64,000 nt of DNA from Acinetobacter sp. A47 (GTDB lineage Bacteria > Pseudomonadota > Gammaproteobacteria > Pseudomonadales > Moraxellaceae): positions 310,001-374,000 of the forward strand of contig NZ_JSUS01000001.1 of assembly GCF_000805455.1 (NCBI RefSeq), written 5' to 3'. The notes under the pieces were generated by a model. It did not search any database. It had not been told where the DNA came from and worked only from the letters and a program-made list of their open reading frames with translations. A program made the position numbers and the translations under genes. This document shows, piece by piece, positions 36,824-43,894 of the stretch (the first letter of the stretch is position 1; every line of letters begins with the position of its first letter).

Positions 36824-37209
36824 TTTCCGCCCCTTGCTGCTTCTACCAGCTCTTTATAATTACGAATAATTTCCCACTTCTTTTGAAGCAAGCTGTCTTT
36901 ATAGGCCTGATCTGCAATTTCCTGCCAAACCGCATCATTTTCTTTTCGCGGCTTTTCAACCTTATCTAAAGCCATCTTCTCTGCAATAGATTCACTCAGC
37001 TCAACAGGCACCACCACGCAGCCTTCAAGCTTTTTGGCTTGCTCTTGCCATGCCATCCAAGCGCCCTGAACATATTTCACAGTTGGCCCGCTATTTACCA
37101 TTGCTGCAAAATAATTATTAAAAGTTTCATCAAAATAAACTGTATGCAACTTATCGTTAATTTCAGGAATGGCCTCAAAAGCCTCGCGTTCTTTTTCAAT
37201 ATCAAACAT
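36820..37209 (-). CDS. Phage early protein, function unknown
   Basis: 129 residues, charged, helical. The block EGCVVVPVELSESIAEKMA resembles the VVVPVEPTxEM motif found in many small phage proteins of unknown role. N-terminal FDIEKEREAFE and AAMVNSGPTVKYVQGAWMAW are also typical of that group. Part of an overlapping string of leftward genes. Confidence 0.6.
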   Translation of the reverse strand: MFDIEKEREAFEAIPEINDKLHTVYFDETFNNYFAAMVNSGPTVKYVQGAWMAWQEQAKKLEGCVVVPVELSESIAEKMALDKVEKPRKENDAVWQEIADQAYKDSLLQKKWEIIRNYKELVEAARGGK

Positions 37210-37378
37210 CAGCCTTCTCCAAACAATATTTTGCAGCTTCTTCTAGTGTGTCGAATTCCTTTTCCTCATCACCAAGAAAAGCAAACCACTTACCATCCCA
37301 ACCGCACTTAGAAATAAGATTGCAATTAATCCAGATGTCATCGCCATCAAATTCAATCTTTGCATTTTCAATATTCAT
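37202..37378 (-). CDS. Small phage protein (58 aa), function unknown
   Basis: Begins MNIENAKIEFDGDDIWINCN and ends EEAAKYCLEKADV. It overlaps the next gene's start by 8 bases and the preceding gene's stop by 4 bases, which supports its being translated. Acidic with a Trp-rich core (DDIWINC, GWDGKWFAFL); no family recognised. Confidence 0.6.
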   Translation of the reverse strand: MNIENAKIEFDGDDIWINCNLISKCGWDGKWFAFLGDEEKEFDTLEEAAKYCLEKADV

Positions 37379-38073
37379 GCTGCAGCCCTCTTTTGAAGGT
37401 AACGGTTGTTGCGTTTGGCCAGTGTGCCCCGGTTAATTGAAATCATTGCCGCTGCCCGGGTTAGATTGCCGTAGGCAGCCAGTAGCGCTTTTTGGACAAT
37501 AATATCCTCCAGGTGCTCAATTAAATCTTTTGTTTTCCCGGTCTTAATTGCTTGATCAATATCAGACATACGAAATACAACCGAATTGTCTACCGGGGCG
37601 GAACCACCGCTTAAAAGTGGTTTCATATTTTGCTCATACCACACATCAAATTTTTCAGCGTCTTCCTTGGCTTTCAGTTTGCTCTGAGCAATATTTTTTT
37701 CATGATCTTCGGCTGAATCGGGCCAATTTAGCTGATTGCGATCATAAAATTCTTGAGCATTGGTATACATTTGCCATGTAACTTCGTTTGCCTGCTCAAC
37801 AAGATTTAATAGCCAATCACGGGCATTATCGAAATCACTTTCAATAAGAGCGCTGGCAGCAACAACAACAGCGTTATGGTGCATTGTGACCATTTCACAG
37901 TATTTCAGTTGATCAATATCTGCCATGTACATGAAGCTTTCGGCCAGTTCAGGCGTAAGTTCAACTTTGGTCCCTGACTTTGCTGCTTCACGTAAAATTT
38001 CTTTTTGTCGATCGAACCATTCCCAACGTTCTTGGGGTTTCATTGCATTCAATTTTTCAGGTACTGTATTCAC
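37375..38073 (-). CDS. Phage protein with C-terminal Fis-like helix-turn-helix
   Basis: 232 residues. The C-terminal 45 residues (QKALLAAYGNLTRAAAMISI then NRGTLAKRNN) have the Fis-type HTH layout, where RAAAMLxINRxTL is the recognition segment. The larger N-terminal part is helical and acidic, unrecognised. It may regulate phage or host promoters, or act as an accessory architectural protein. It overlaps both neighbours by 4 bases. Confidence 0.6.
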   Translation of the reverse strand: MNTVPEKLNAMKPQERWEWFDRQKEILREAAKSGTKVELTPELAESFMYMADIDQLKYCEMVTMHHNAVVVAASALIESDFDNARDWLLNLVEQANEVTWQMYTNAQEFYDRNQLNWPDSAEDHEKNIAQSKLKAKEDAEKFDVWYEQNMKPLLSGGSAPVDNSVVFRMSDIDQAIKTGKTKDLIEHLEDIIVQKALLAAYGNLTRAAAMISINRGTLAKRNNRYLQKRAAA

Positions 38074-38219
38074 TTTCTTTTTCTCCAGGTCGCTTCTTTT
38101 AGCTTTGCATTGGCTACGTGGGCCAGAATTTCGGATTCATTCACATTGTCGAAAATGTGTGTCATGTTGCCCCCGAACACCGTTAGTGTTCGGGTGATAG
38201 TGGAATAGTTGAATTTCAT
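38070..38219 (-). CDS. Small phage protein (49 aa) containing a DNA/RNA hairpin
   Basis: MKFNYSTITRTLTVFGGNMT to KLKEATWRKRK. ATGA overlaps at both ends with neighbours support translation from ATG 38219; an internal ATG (38165) would give 31 residues. A perfect 9-bp inverted repeat, CCCGAACAC-CGTTA-GTGTTCGGG (38172-38194), lies within the first codons and could fold in the mRNA. No family recognised. Confidence 0.55.
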   Translation of the reverse strand: MKFNYSTITRTLTVFGGNMTHIFDNVNESEILAHVANAKLKEATWRKRK

Positions 38220-39313
38220 GCAGTCTGGCCCTCATCGTTGACTGCACTTTCAAGCTGCAGGCGACGGGTATTTACGATGCGCATCATTTCTGCCTGAACG
38301 ACTGGGTCTAGGCTGCCGACATCGATCTCAAGTGCATCCAAAGTGGTAAGATCCGGTGCAGTTTGGATCTTAACCATCAGTGATGGTTCAGCCTTAGGTT
38401 GTGGGTTTTGAAATTCCTGCAGGCGGCGGCTGATAGCGCGTAACAGTGGTTGACGCTGTTCCTCTGTCCATGACTTTGTATAACGGACAAGGGCATTAGC
38501 TTCCTCAGGTGTTTTAGTCTCAGGAAGTCTTGCAAGCAATTCTTTCAGCTGCGTATTCCATTCAGCAGTTTCTTTTTTTACCCGGTCAAAGTAATGGCCA
38601 CCATCATTCGGTTTGATGATCTCTGGTGCTTCTGGATGTGGTGTATTAGCTGCTAATTGACAATAATTAGCGTTTGCAGCTAATGTTTCTGACTTTGCAC
38701 ACTTGGCAGCATTGATAGCTTGAAGTTGATCATCATTAAAACCGTACTTTTCAATACCGGAACAAACTGTTTCAACTTCATTGGCATCGACACAAGTAGC
38801 GATTGCATCAAGAATCACATCTTTATGCGCTTCGATTTCCTTTGCAGTTGGGCGTTTACCTTTCTGTTTTTTCTCGGTGCTAGGAACGTCATTGATCGTC
38901 AGTGCCAGATCTAAACCCAAAAATGCGTGATAGGCCTGCATCTGCAGTTTTGCATTTTCCATATCCCGTTGTACAACACCGCAACGTACAAAGTTCTGTA
39001 CAGCAGAAGTATGATCAAATTTGACCTTGTGAATTTCTGCATAAGGGAAAATACAGACATAGATCTCTTGGCCTTTTTTCAGCTCATCAATAGTGCATGG
39101 CTTAGTAAATTTAATACCAGCCATTTCCAACATTTCAATTTGAATGCAAAACTCCATATGAGGTTTTGCATATATATCTGCTGGATAATCTGAAATTGGA
39201 GCAAATTCTGAATCCAAGTGTTCGCCCTGACTATTTGCAATACAGCGTGCTAAAACGTTCTTGCCTACAATCATGGCATTAAAGGCTTCTTGAGCATTTA
39301 AAATATTATTCAT
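38216..39313 (-). CDS. Phage early protein upstream of the ERF gene product arm, function unknown
   Basis: 365 residues, mostly helical and acidic. It lies just downstream of the ERF annealing protein, the position often held by a partner nuclease, but I see no PD-(D/E)xK or other nuclease motif. A middle segment has KKQKGKRPTAKEIEAHKDV, a basic patch. Similar proteins in other Acinetobacter prophages are unnamed. Role in recombination is only positional inference. Confidence 0.55.
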   Translation of the reverse strand: MNNILNAQEAFNAMIVGKNVLARCIANSQGEHLDSEFAPISDYPADIYAKPHMEFCIQIEMLEMAGIKFTKPCTIDELKKGQEIYVCIFPYAEIHKVKFDHTSAVQNFVRCGVVQRDMENAKLQMQAYHAFLGLDLALTINDVPSTEKKQKGKRPTAKEIEAHKDVILDAIATCVDANEVETVCSGIEKYGFNDDQLQAINAAKCAKSETLAANANYCQLAANTPHPEAPEIIKPNDGGHYFDRVKKETAEWNTQLKELLARLPETKTPEEANALVRYTKSWTEEQRQPLLRAISRRLQEFQNPQPKAEPSLMVKIQTAPDLTTLDALEIDVGSLDPVVQAEMMRIVNTRRLQLESAVNDEGQTA

Positions 39314-39322
39314 AGCCTTATC

Positions 39323-40087
39323 CTAGTGATGCATTTGTTGATTTTGTTGGGTTTGAGTCTGCGATGGCATCGGTAATTCCCAGCCTTGCATGTCGGCACG
39401 CGCCTGGCATGCTTTTCTGATACCGGCATAAAAATTAGTGCCGTTAAATGTGCTCAAAGCTCTTTCTAAAGTCGCAGGATTATTCGCCTTACTGATAGCT
39501 ACTAATGCATCCTGAAAGCGCTGTCCCATAGACTTTTGAGCAGGCTGATTTTGTTGCTGTGCCGCAGTATTTTGGTTTTGCTGGTAATTACCACGCTGGT
39601 TGTTCTGACCATTCGCGTTTTGTTGGTTCTGACCTCTACTTTGCTGGTTGTTCTGACCCTGTGCACCAGTTTGCTGTTGATACGCTTCTGTATCAGCATC
39701 TTGAGTATCATCAATCAGGAATAGGCCATTCAAAGCGTATTTGCGCGCATAAGAGCTGGATGCCCCAAAAGTCTGGGCCACATCCATTCCTTTTTTATCG
39801 AGTTCTACACCGGCATGTGCAGTTGTCACAGTTTGTTTACCCTGATCATCGGTAAAGACAGCTTTAGCCGTGACCACAACAACCGGCCCGATCTGTTGCA
39901 CTTCATCAGTCACCACAAGGGTAGCGCCGTATTTCTGTAAGAGCGGTTTTACACCTTCCAAGATATCTTCCAGACTACGGTAATGAAACTTACCAAATTT
40001 GTTGAATTTGCTCTTTGGCGCTTTTAATTCTTGCTGAATAGTGCCTAACACATCCAATCCAGCAGACTGATTTTGTTGTTGTGACAT
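39323..40087 (-). CDS. erf: ERF-family single-strand annealing recombinase
   Basis: Anneals complementary single strands in phage recombination. 254 residues; residues 1-135 form the ERF core (SKFNKFGKFHYRSLEDILEG, QTFGASSSYARKYALNGLFL, DDTQDAD). A Gln/Asn-rich low-complexity linker covers about 136-190 and a conserved short tail (GQRFQDALVAI ... LERALSTF) follows. The linker is probably flexible and resembles the disordered tail of SSB-type proteins. It stands in the leftward early arm, as lambda's red genes do. Confidence 0.88.
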   Translation of the reverse strand: MSQQQNQSAGLDVLGTIQQELKAPKSKFNKFGKFHYRSLEDILEGVKPLLQKYGATLVVTDEVQQIGPVVVVTAKAVFTDDQGKQTVTTAHAGVELDKKGMDVAQTFGASSSYARKYALNGLFLIDDTQDADTEAYQQQTGAQGQNNQQSRGQNQQNANGQNNQRGNYQQNQNTAAQQQNQPAQKSMGQRFQDALVAISKANNPATLERALSTFNGTNFYAGIRKACQARADMQGWELPMPSQTQTQQNQQMHH

Positions 40088-40097
40088 AACAATCCCC

Positions 40098-40472
40098 TTA
40101 ATTAGACTGTGCGTTGTGGTAAGCGGTGCGCTGGTTAGCGCTGTAGCGTGATGTTTGGCTGTTACGTGCGTTACGTTCTTTTGAACGTTGTTCGTTAACA
40201 GCGCGCTTCAATTCACGCTTAACCCAAGGAATAGACAGCTCATCCGTGGTGATTTGACGGGGTTCAGCGTCCTTAGAATCCTTTACTCGAACTGAGTACC
40301 AGTCGAATGCAAGTTCCTGTGCACCGCCGAAAAAGTCATTATCGAAATCCGGCGTATAGTTCAATGAAACTTTGGCCATAAATATTTTTGAGCCAAGGCG
40401 AACGTGATAAACGCCTTGCTCATCTTTAAACAAGAATTCACGGAATGGGGTGGTATATTTAGTAATGCTCAT
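40098..40472 (-). CDS. Phage early protein, function unknown
   Basis: 124 residues. A compact N-terminal part (FLFKDEQGVYHVRLGSKIF) is followed by a basic, Ser/Asn/Arg-rich tail (VKRELKRAVNEQRSKERNAR) likely to bind nucleic acid. It precedes erf in the transcript and overlaps the upstream gene by 4 bases. I do not recognise a family. Confidence 0.55.
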   Translation of the reverse strand: MSITKYTTPFREFLFKDEQGVYHVRLGSKIFMAKVSLNYTPDFDNDFFGGAQELAFDWYSVRVKDSKDAEPRQITTDELSIPWVKRELKRAVNEQRSKERNARNSQTSRYSANQRTAYHNAQSN

Positions 40473-40930
40473 GATCCCCCCCGAACCATACGGTTTTTTT
40501 CAATGTGGGCAGTGATGACTGAGATCATGTTGCGGATGTCGTCAGCATTGGTGAAATCGTTATAACCATCGCCATTGGCAGTGAGAATCCGATCTACAGC
40601 CAGGTTATAGATAAATACCGCTTCATCATTGCTACCAAGTTGACCGTTATCATCTGGTACGATCTCAAAATCAAAGCTTGTGTACACACGGAACCCGTCC
40701 AGATTTACAACGGCCTGGCCGGTTGTTTCAGATGTAATTTGAGCCGCTAAAACGCCGTATGTAGATTGTGTATTGGCATAGTTAAAGGCAGGGGCGATAT
40801 CAACCGGCTTGGTAACCAGAGCATAAGCACCAGATAAAGTACCGGCAGTGATTGCTGCTACAGCACATCCTTTAAGCAAAGTCTTGCCAGATATGTAGCT
40901 ACGGTTGTGATTTAAAACGTTTTGTTCCAT
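40469..40930 (-). CDS. First gene of the leftward phage operon, possible membrane protein
   Basis: 153 residues from ATG 40930 (GAGG seven bases upstream; another ATG at 40942 lacks a ribosome site). Residues about 18-40 (TLLKGCAVAAITAGTLSGAY) may form a signal peptide or a membrane segment. The remainder is acidic (IVPDDNGQLGSNDEAVF). It is the first gene after the OL-like operator cluster, the position of lambda N, but it does not look like an antiterminator. Confidence 0.5.
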   Translation of the reverse strand: MEQNVLNHNRSYISGKTLLKGCAVAAITAGTLSGAYALVTKPVDIAPAFNYANTQSTYGVLAAQITSETTGQAVVNLDGFRVYTSFDFEIVPDDNGQLGSNDEAVFIYNLAVDRILTANGDGYNDFTNADDIRNMISVITAHIEKNRMVRGGS

Positions 40931-41005
40931 AATGGACCTCATTGTAGTGAGAAGCCCCGTCTAGTCCGCCAAGATTGTTCGGGGCTTTTTGCTGTGCGTG
41001 CTACA

Positions 41006-41034
41006 AATATAACTATAGTTATTTTAATAGTCAA
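41006..41034 (-). promoter_or_regulatory. PL-like early promoter, leftward
   Basis: On the minus strand: -35 TTGACT (41029-41034), 17-base spacer, -10 TATATT (41006-41011). The palindromic operator at 41009-41022 covers the -10 and spacer and the operator at 41035-41047 adjoins the -35, so repressor binding should block it. Confidence 0.65.
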
Positions 41035-41066
41035 TATTATAGTTATAAAAATATCTCTATAGTTAT
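41009..41066. promoter_or_regulatory. OL-like operator cluster (three sites)
   Basis: Site 1: perfect 14-bp palindrome ATAACTATAGTTAT (41009-41022). Site 2: degenerate TATTATAGTTATA (41035-41047). Site 3: ATCTCTATAGTTAT (41053-41066, two mismatches). The same perfect palindrome occurs at 42780-42793 in the OR-like cluster. Probably bound by the repressor encoded at 41973-42701. Confidence 0.65.
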
Positions 41067-41082
41067 ATTTGTGTTTTAATAG

Positions 41083-41112
41083 ACAAAAGAAAACCCACCG
41101 CTGGGGTGGGTT
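41083..41112 (-). terminator. Leftward terminator between repressor operon and OL
   Basis: Stem AACCCACC (41092-41099) with GGTGGGTT (41105-41112), followed on the minus strand by TTTTCTTTT. It would stop transcripts from the repressor operon before they reach the leftward early genes. Confidence 0.65.
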
Positions 41113-41126
41113 AGATGGAGTTTGTT

Positions 41127-41366
41127 ATGAGTAATAAATCCAAAAAAGAAGCGCGGTTTAATTTACTAAAGCCAAAAGATAGCGATTTTTCAAACAAGAA
41201 CATACATCAAAGAATTGCAGATATAAAAGCTGCAGATGAATTTATTAATATGCATAAAGTGAAGAAAATCACGGTGCATGTTTGTGAAAGCAAAGTGCCT
41301 CAATTTGAGAAGCACATGGCTAAGTTCTTTATTAAACATGGCTATAAGGCAAATATCATGGATTAA
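41127..41366 (+). CDS. Lone rightward gene in the immunity region, function unknown
   Basis: 79 residues from ATG 41127 (GGAG six bases upstream). Basic, no membrane segment: MSNKSKKEARFNLLKPKDSD at the start, with a later beta-alpha part (KKITVHVCESKVPQFEKHMA). It is the only rightward gene between the two operator clusters and converges with the 75-aa gene, overlapping it by 11 bases. Position suggests expression controlled by the OL-like sites. Could be a lysogenic-conversion or small regulatory protein. Confidence 0.5.
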   Translation: MSNKSKKEARFNLLKPKDSDFSNKNIHQRIADIKAADEFINMHKVKKITVHVCESKVPQFEKHMAKFFIKHGYKANIMD

Positions 41367-41583
41367 GTTTAGGCCATAAATCCAGCATCTGATCAGCCTT
41401 TTGCTCCTCATGTGCCTCATCAATCTTTTTAAGGGCATCTGTATATTCATAGATCCATAATCCTGGATCTGTGATATCAAAAGCACTTTCACGCTTAGAG
41501 CGTTCGTTAATAACGGCTTTGGTTAGCTCCAAAGCCAAAGCTTCTTTAGTTTCTTGCTTCACATTTTTCTCCACCCGAACCAT
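41356..41583 (-). CDS. Small helical protein downstream of the repressor, function unknown
   Basis: 75 residues, strongly charged and helical (ETKEALALELTKAVINERSK). It is transcribed in the repressor direction, so it should be made in the lysogen. Genes at this spot often exclude other phages (like lambda rexAB), but nothing in the sequence identifies a role. Confidence 0.5.
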   Translation of the reverse strand: MVRVEKNVKQETKEALALELTKAVINERSKRESAFDITDPGLWIYEYTDALKKIDEAHEEQKADQMLDLWPKLNP

Positions 41584-41629
41584 TGTAATGACTGTGTCGG
41601 GTTCACAGTTTTATTATTCAATACACATC

Positions 41630-41932
41630 TCAAACGTTTGAGTACTTTTCCAAAAATTCATCTACCCAACCCTGTGCTTGCTCTAAATTGCTTATATCCG
41701 CCACCTTTAGATTGGTCCCTTCAGCCTCATTAAATCCCTCAATTATGGCTTCAAAGATATTTGCTTCATTAATGATTTCTTGTGCCATTTCAGCGGCATC
41801 ATAGCTCTGTTTGGCTTTTTTTAATGATGCAATCTGCTTATCAATTCCATCACCGATTTTGGACAACGCCGCTTTAAATTCTTGTTTGTTGATTGAAAGG
41901 GCTGTTTTAGATTTGTTAAGTGTTGCGATCAT
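41630..41932 (-). CDS. Small coiled-coil protein downstream of the repressor, function unknown
   Basis: 100 residues, largely helical with heptad-like spacing (FKAALSKIGDGIDKQIASLK) and an acidic second half. It lies 40 bases after the repressor gene and is probably co-transcribed with it. No family recognised. As with the 75-aa neighbour, expression in the lysogen is likely; a superinfection-exclusion role is only a guess. Confidence 0.5.
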   Translation of the reverse strand: MIATLNKSKTALSINKQEFKAALSKIGDGIDKQIASLKKAKQSYDAAEMAQEIINEANIFEAIIEGFNEAEGTNLKVADISNLEQAQGWVDEFLEKYSNV

Positions 41933-41972
41933 GATTCTATTCCTTTAAATATTTATAGGATTTACGGCTTCA

Positions 41973-42701
41973 TTATGGTTTAACCAGAGCAGACTCTAAT
42001 CGACCAACAAAACTCAATTCATTAAGCTGCTCTTTTGTGATGATCTCATCTGGATATTTGTTTTTATCAGGATTGTCACTTTGTAAGCGCACGGTTTTCT
42101 CATCTCCATAGCTGATGAATACTCGTTTCATTCTCAAGAAGCTATTGTGGAGAAATACATACACATCACCATTGATCATGTTTGATGTATCGATCGGAGT
42201 AATATCTACAAATAGAGGGCTGTCCGGGAGAACTGTAGGCCACATGCTGTAGTCTGCCGAGTAGATAATACGAAGCTTCTCAGGTTTTGATTTAATACCT
42301 ACCATTTTTAGAAAGTCAGGATCGATATCTACATAACCGGTAACTTCTTCTAAAAAATTAGCAATACCATCTCCGCAAGCTGCTTTGACATTTTTATGGA
42401 CAGGAATTTTGACTGTATTTTTTTTATCGTAGTCAGTTCTAAACTCTACAGGGGTGATGTAAACCTCATCTCTGGTTTGTTTAGTGGTGACAGGCAGAAT
42501 CTTATCTTCACCAGTTTGAAGCCAAATTATATCAACACCAAGAAACTGCGCAATTTGTGGTAGATAAGAAGATTTCTGATTCTTGCCAGACTCTAAAGCT
42601 TGATAAGCTGGTTGTGACATTTTTACAGCTTCCGCAACCTCTGCTTGTGTCTTACCCGCTCTCTTTCGAGATTCTTTCAATCTTTCTCTAAGTGTCGTCA
42701 T
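41973..42701 (-). CDS. Prophage repressor, HTH plus S24 (LexA-like) domain
   Basis: 242 residues. Residues 3-58 form an XRE/lambda-type HTH (RERLKESRKRAGKTQAEVAE then AVKMSQPAYQALESGK). The C-terminal S24 self-cleavage domain has the serine in DYSMWPT and the lysine in FLRMKRVF; the cleavage bond is probably in KAACGDG (Cys-Gly) near residue 108. It holds the lysogenic state and is inactivated by autocleavage during DNA damage. The gene reads leftward from the OR-like cluster, where one site covers its own promoter. Confidence 0.92.
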   Translation of the reverse strand: MTTLRERLKESRKRAGKTQAEVAEAVKMSQPAYQALESGKNQKSSYLPQIAQFLGVDIIWLQTGEDKILPVTTKQTRDEVYITPVEFRTDYDKKNTVKIPVHKNVKAACGDGIANFLEEVTGYVDIDPDFLKMVGIKSKPEKLRIIYSADYSMWPTVLPDSPLFVDITPIDTSNMINGDVYVFLHNSFLRMKRVFISYGDEKTVRLQSDNPDKNKYPDEIITKEQLNELSFVGRLESALVKP

Positions 42702-42727
42702 AAACCATATACCGCAATTTTAAAACC

Positions 42728-42756
42728 AATATATAACCTAGGTTATAAGTAATCAA
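42728..42756 (-). promoter_or_regulatory. PRM-like repressor promoter, leftward
   Basis: Minus strand: -35 TTGATT (42751-42756), 17-base spacer, -10 TATATT (42728-42733). The 16-bp palindrome TATAACCTAGGTTATA (42732-42747) lies in the spacer and touches the -10, so binding there would repress the repressor gene. Confidence 0.6.
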
Positions 42757-42793
42757 ACAACTATAGTTATTGACCATTAATAACTATAGTTAT
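42732..42793. promoter_or_regulatory. OR-like operator cluster (three sites)
   Basis: TATAACCTAGGTTATA at 42732-42747 (perfect palindrome, CC/GG variant), ACAACTATAGTTAT at 42757-42770 (one mismatch from the 14-bp palindrome) and ATAACTATAGTTAT at 42780-42793 (perfect). Centre-to-centre spacings are about 24 and 23 bp, similar to lambda OR. The different first site may discriminate between repressor and Cro. Confidence 0.68.
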
Positions 42794-42798
42794 ATTAT
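42770..42798 (+). promoter_or_regulatory. PR-like early promoter, rightward
   Basis: TTGACC (42770-42775), 17-base spacer, TATTAT (42793-42798). The perfect operator lies in the spacer. Downstream, GGTTATATC (42799-42807) and GATATAACC (42817-42825) form a 9-bp inverted repeat ending at the cro-like ATG, which could hide the ribosome site in the mRNA or serve as another operator. Confidence 0.65.
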
Positions 42799-42825
42799 GG
42801 TTATATCTTCACTCGAGATATAACC

Positions 42826-43083
42826 ATGAGAGAGTCACAAAAAAACATTTATCAATCTTTAGTTGACTACTTTGGGGGGCAGGAAAGCACAGCTAACGCT
42901 CTCAAAGTCACTCAACCATCAGTCTCTGGATGGGTAAGACAAACTAAAAATATGTCGGAACTTGTGGCAATCAGGGCTGAAAAAGAAACAAAAGGTTTAT
43001 TCAAAGCCTCTGATTTATGCCCATCACTTCAAGAGTTCCAATCTTTTTCCAGTTCAACTCAGGAACAATCATGCAAAACCTAA
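42826..43083 (+). CDS. Cro/YdaS-like DNA-binding protein
   Basis: 85 residues; one short HTH (YFGGQESTANALKVTQPSVS then GWVRQ), the layout of YdaS/Cro proteins. First gene of the rightward early operon, divergent from the repressor, so it probably acts as Cro. Its ATG abuts an inverted repeat (42799-42825), suggesting control of its own translation or transcription. Confidence 0.8.
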   Translation: MRESQKNIYQSLVDYFGGQESTANALKVTQPSVSGWVRQTKNMSELVAIRAEKETKGLFKASDLCPSLQEFQSFSSSTQEQSCKT

Positions 43084-43379
43084 ATAGCACCATTAAGCCA
43101 GGAGAAAAACTATTGGAACCACTGACAACGCGCGTACCAGTTGAGGTAAAGCAGTTAGTAGATGATCTGGCGGGAGGCAATAGAGCTAAGTGGGTAAGAG
43201 AGGCCATAGATTTAAAACTTCAAATTGATTTAGGCCAATCATCATTAGAAACGCTGAAAAAATCAAAGAATACAACGAATTCAAGTGAATACAGAAATCT
43301 CCTAAAAAGTATTTTTTCCGTATTCCAGATAAGCAAAAAGCCCGATGTGCAAGATCGAGCTTTAAGCAGTGTTCATTAA
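43071..43379 (+). CDS. Small phage protein, possibly ribbon-helix-helix
   Basis: 102 residues from ATG 43071 (AGGA upstream), overlapping the cro-like gene by 13 bases. The segment PLTTRVPVEVKQLVDDLAGG then NRAKWVREAIDLKL has the strand-helix-helix layout of RHH DNA-binding proteins. The rest is basic and Ser/Asn-rich. Probably a second early regulator; CII-like function is possible by position only. Confidence 0.55.
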   Translation: MQNLNSTIKPGEKLLEPLTTRVPVEVKQLVDDLAGGNRAKWVREAIDLKLQIDLGQSSLETLKKSKNTTNSSEYRNLLKSIFSVFQISKKPDVQDRALSSVH

Positions 43380-43397
43380 CCAGAGAGATTAAATCAC

Positions 43398-43595
43398 ATG
43401 ACAAATATATCAAATCACCCATGCGCTGGCAAATGTAGTCACTTCACAGATGAGCAGTGCAACCATTGTTTAGTTATTGATGACATGGGAGACGATAAAT
43501 ATCTACATACCCGTGTATCACCGAATTGCAAAATCATGGGCGATGAATCACGACATTACCACCGTGCGCTTTCGGCTCAGGGAGAAATTTCATGA
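43398..43595 (+). CDS. Small Cys-rich phage protein
   Basis: 65 residues with HPCAGKCSHFTDEQCNHC and a further Cys (SPNCK), likely one or two zinc sites. Overlaps the next gene by 4 bases (ATGA). No function known. Confidence 0.55.
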   Translation: MTNISNHPCAGKCSHFTDEQCNHCLVIDDMGDDKYLHTRVSPNCKIMGDESRHYHRALSAQGEIS

Positions 43596-43894
43596 ATACA
43601 TCAAAACTCCCTGAATACAAACAAACACAAGCAATCCAATCCTGGCATGAACCGGCTTTAAGGACACTCAGTGACTTTTTGGAGATCCGGAAAGAAAACC
43701 TGCGCCGGATAAACCGGGATGAGGCCAACGCTGCAGTAACAAAGGATGAGCTTGTCGAGGATTTAAGCCGGGCTCACCGGATCAGTTACGTTAATGCCGG
43801 TTTAATTATCGCCAGCCTACTTCGGGCAGACAAAATCATTATGTTCGGTCGCTTCATTCAATTGAAGGACCAGGGCGGTGAGGTAAATGTATAA
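43592..43894 (+). CDS. Small phage protein, probable DNA-binding
   Basis: 100 residues. NAAVTKDELVEDLSRAHRIS followed by YVNAGLIIASLLRADKIIMF is a winged-helix-like arrangement. It starts by ATGA overlap and ends 8 bases into the replication gene. Position in front of replication genes suggests a replication accessory or regulator; no family recognised. Confidence 0.5.
   Translation: MNTSKLPEYKQTQAIQSWHEPALRTLSDFLEIRKENLRRINRDEANAAVTKDELVEDLSRAHRISYVNAGLIIASLLRADKIIMFGRFIQLKDQGGEVNV

Noticed and set aside
38172-38194. Intrinsic terminator at the perfect hairpin
   Set aside because: No T-run on either strand and it lies within coding sequence.
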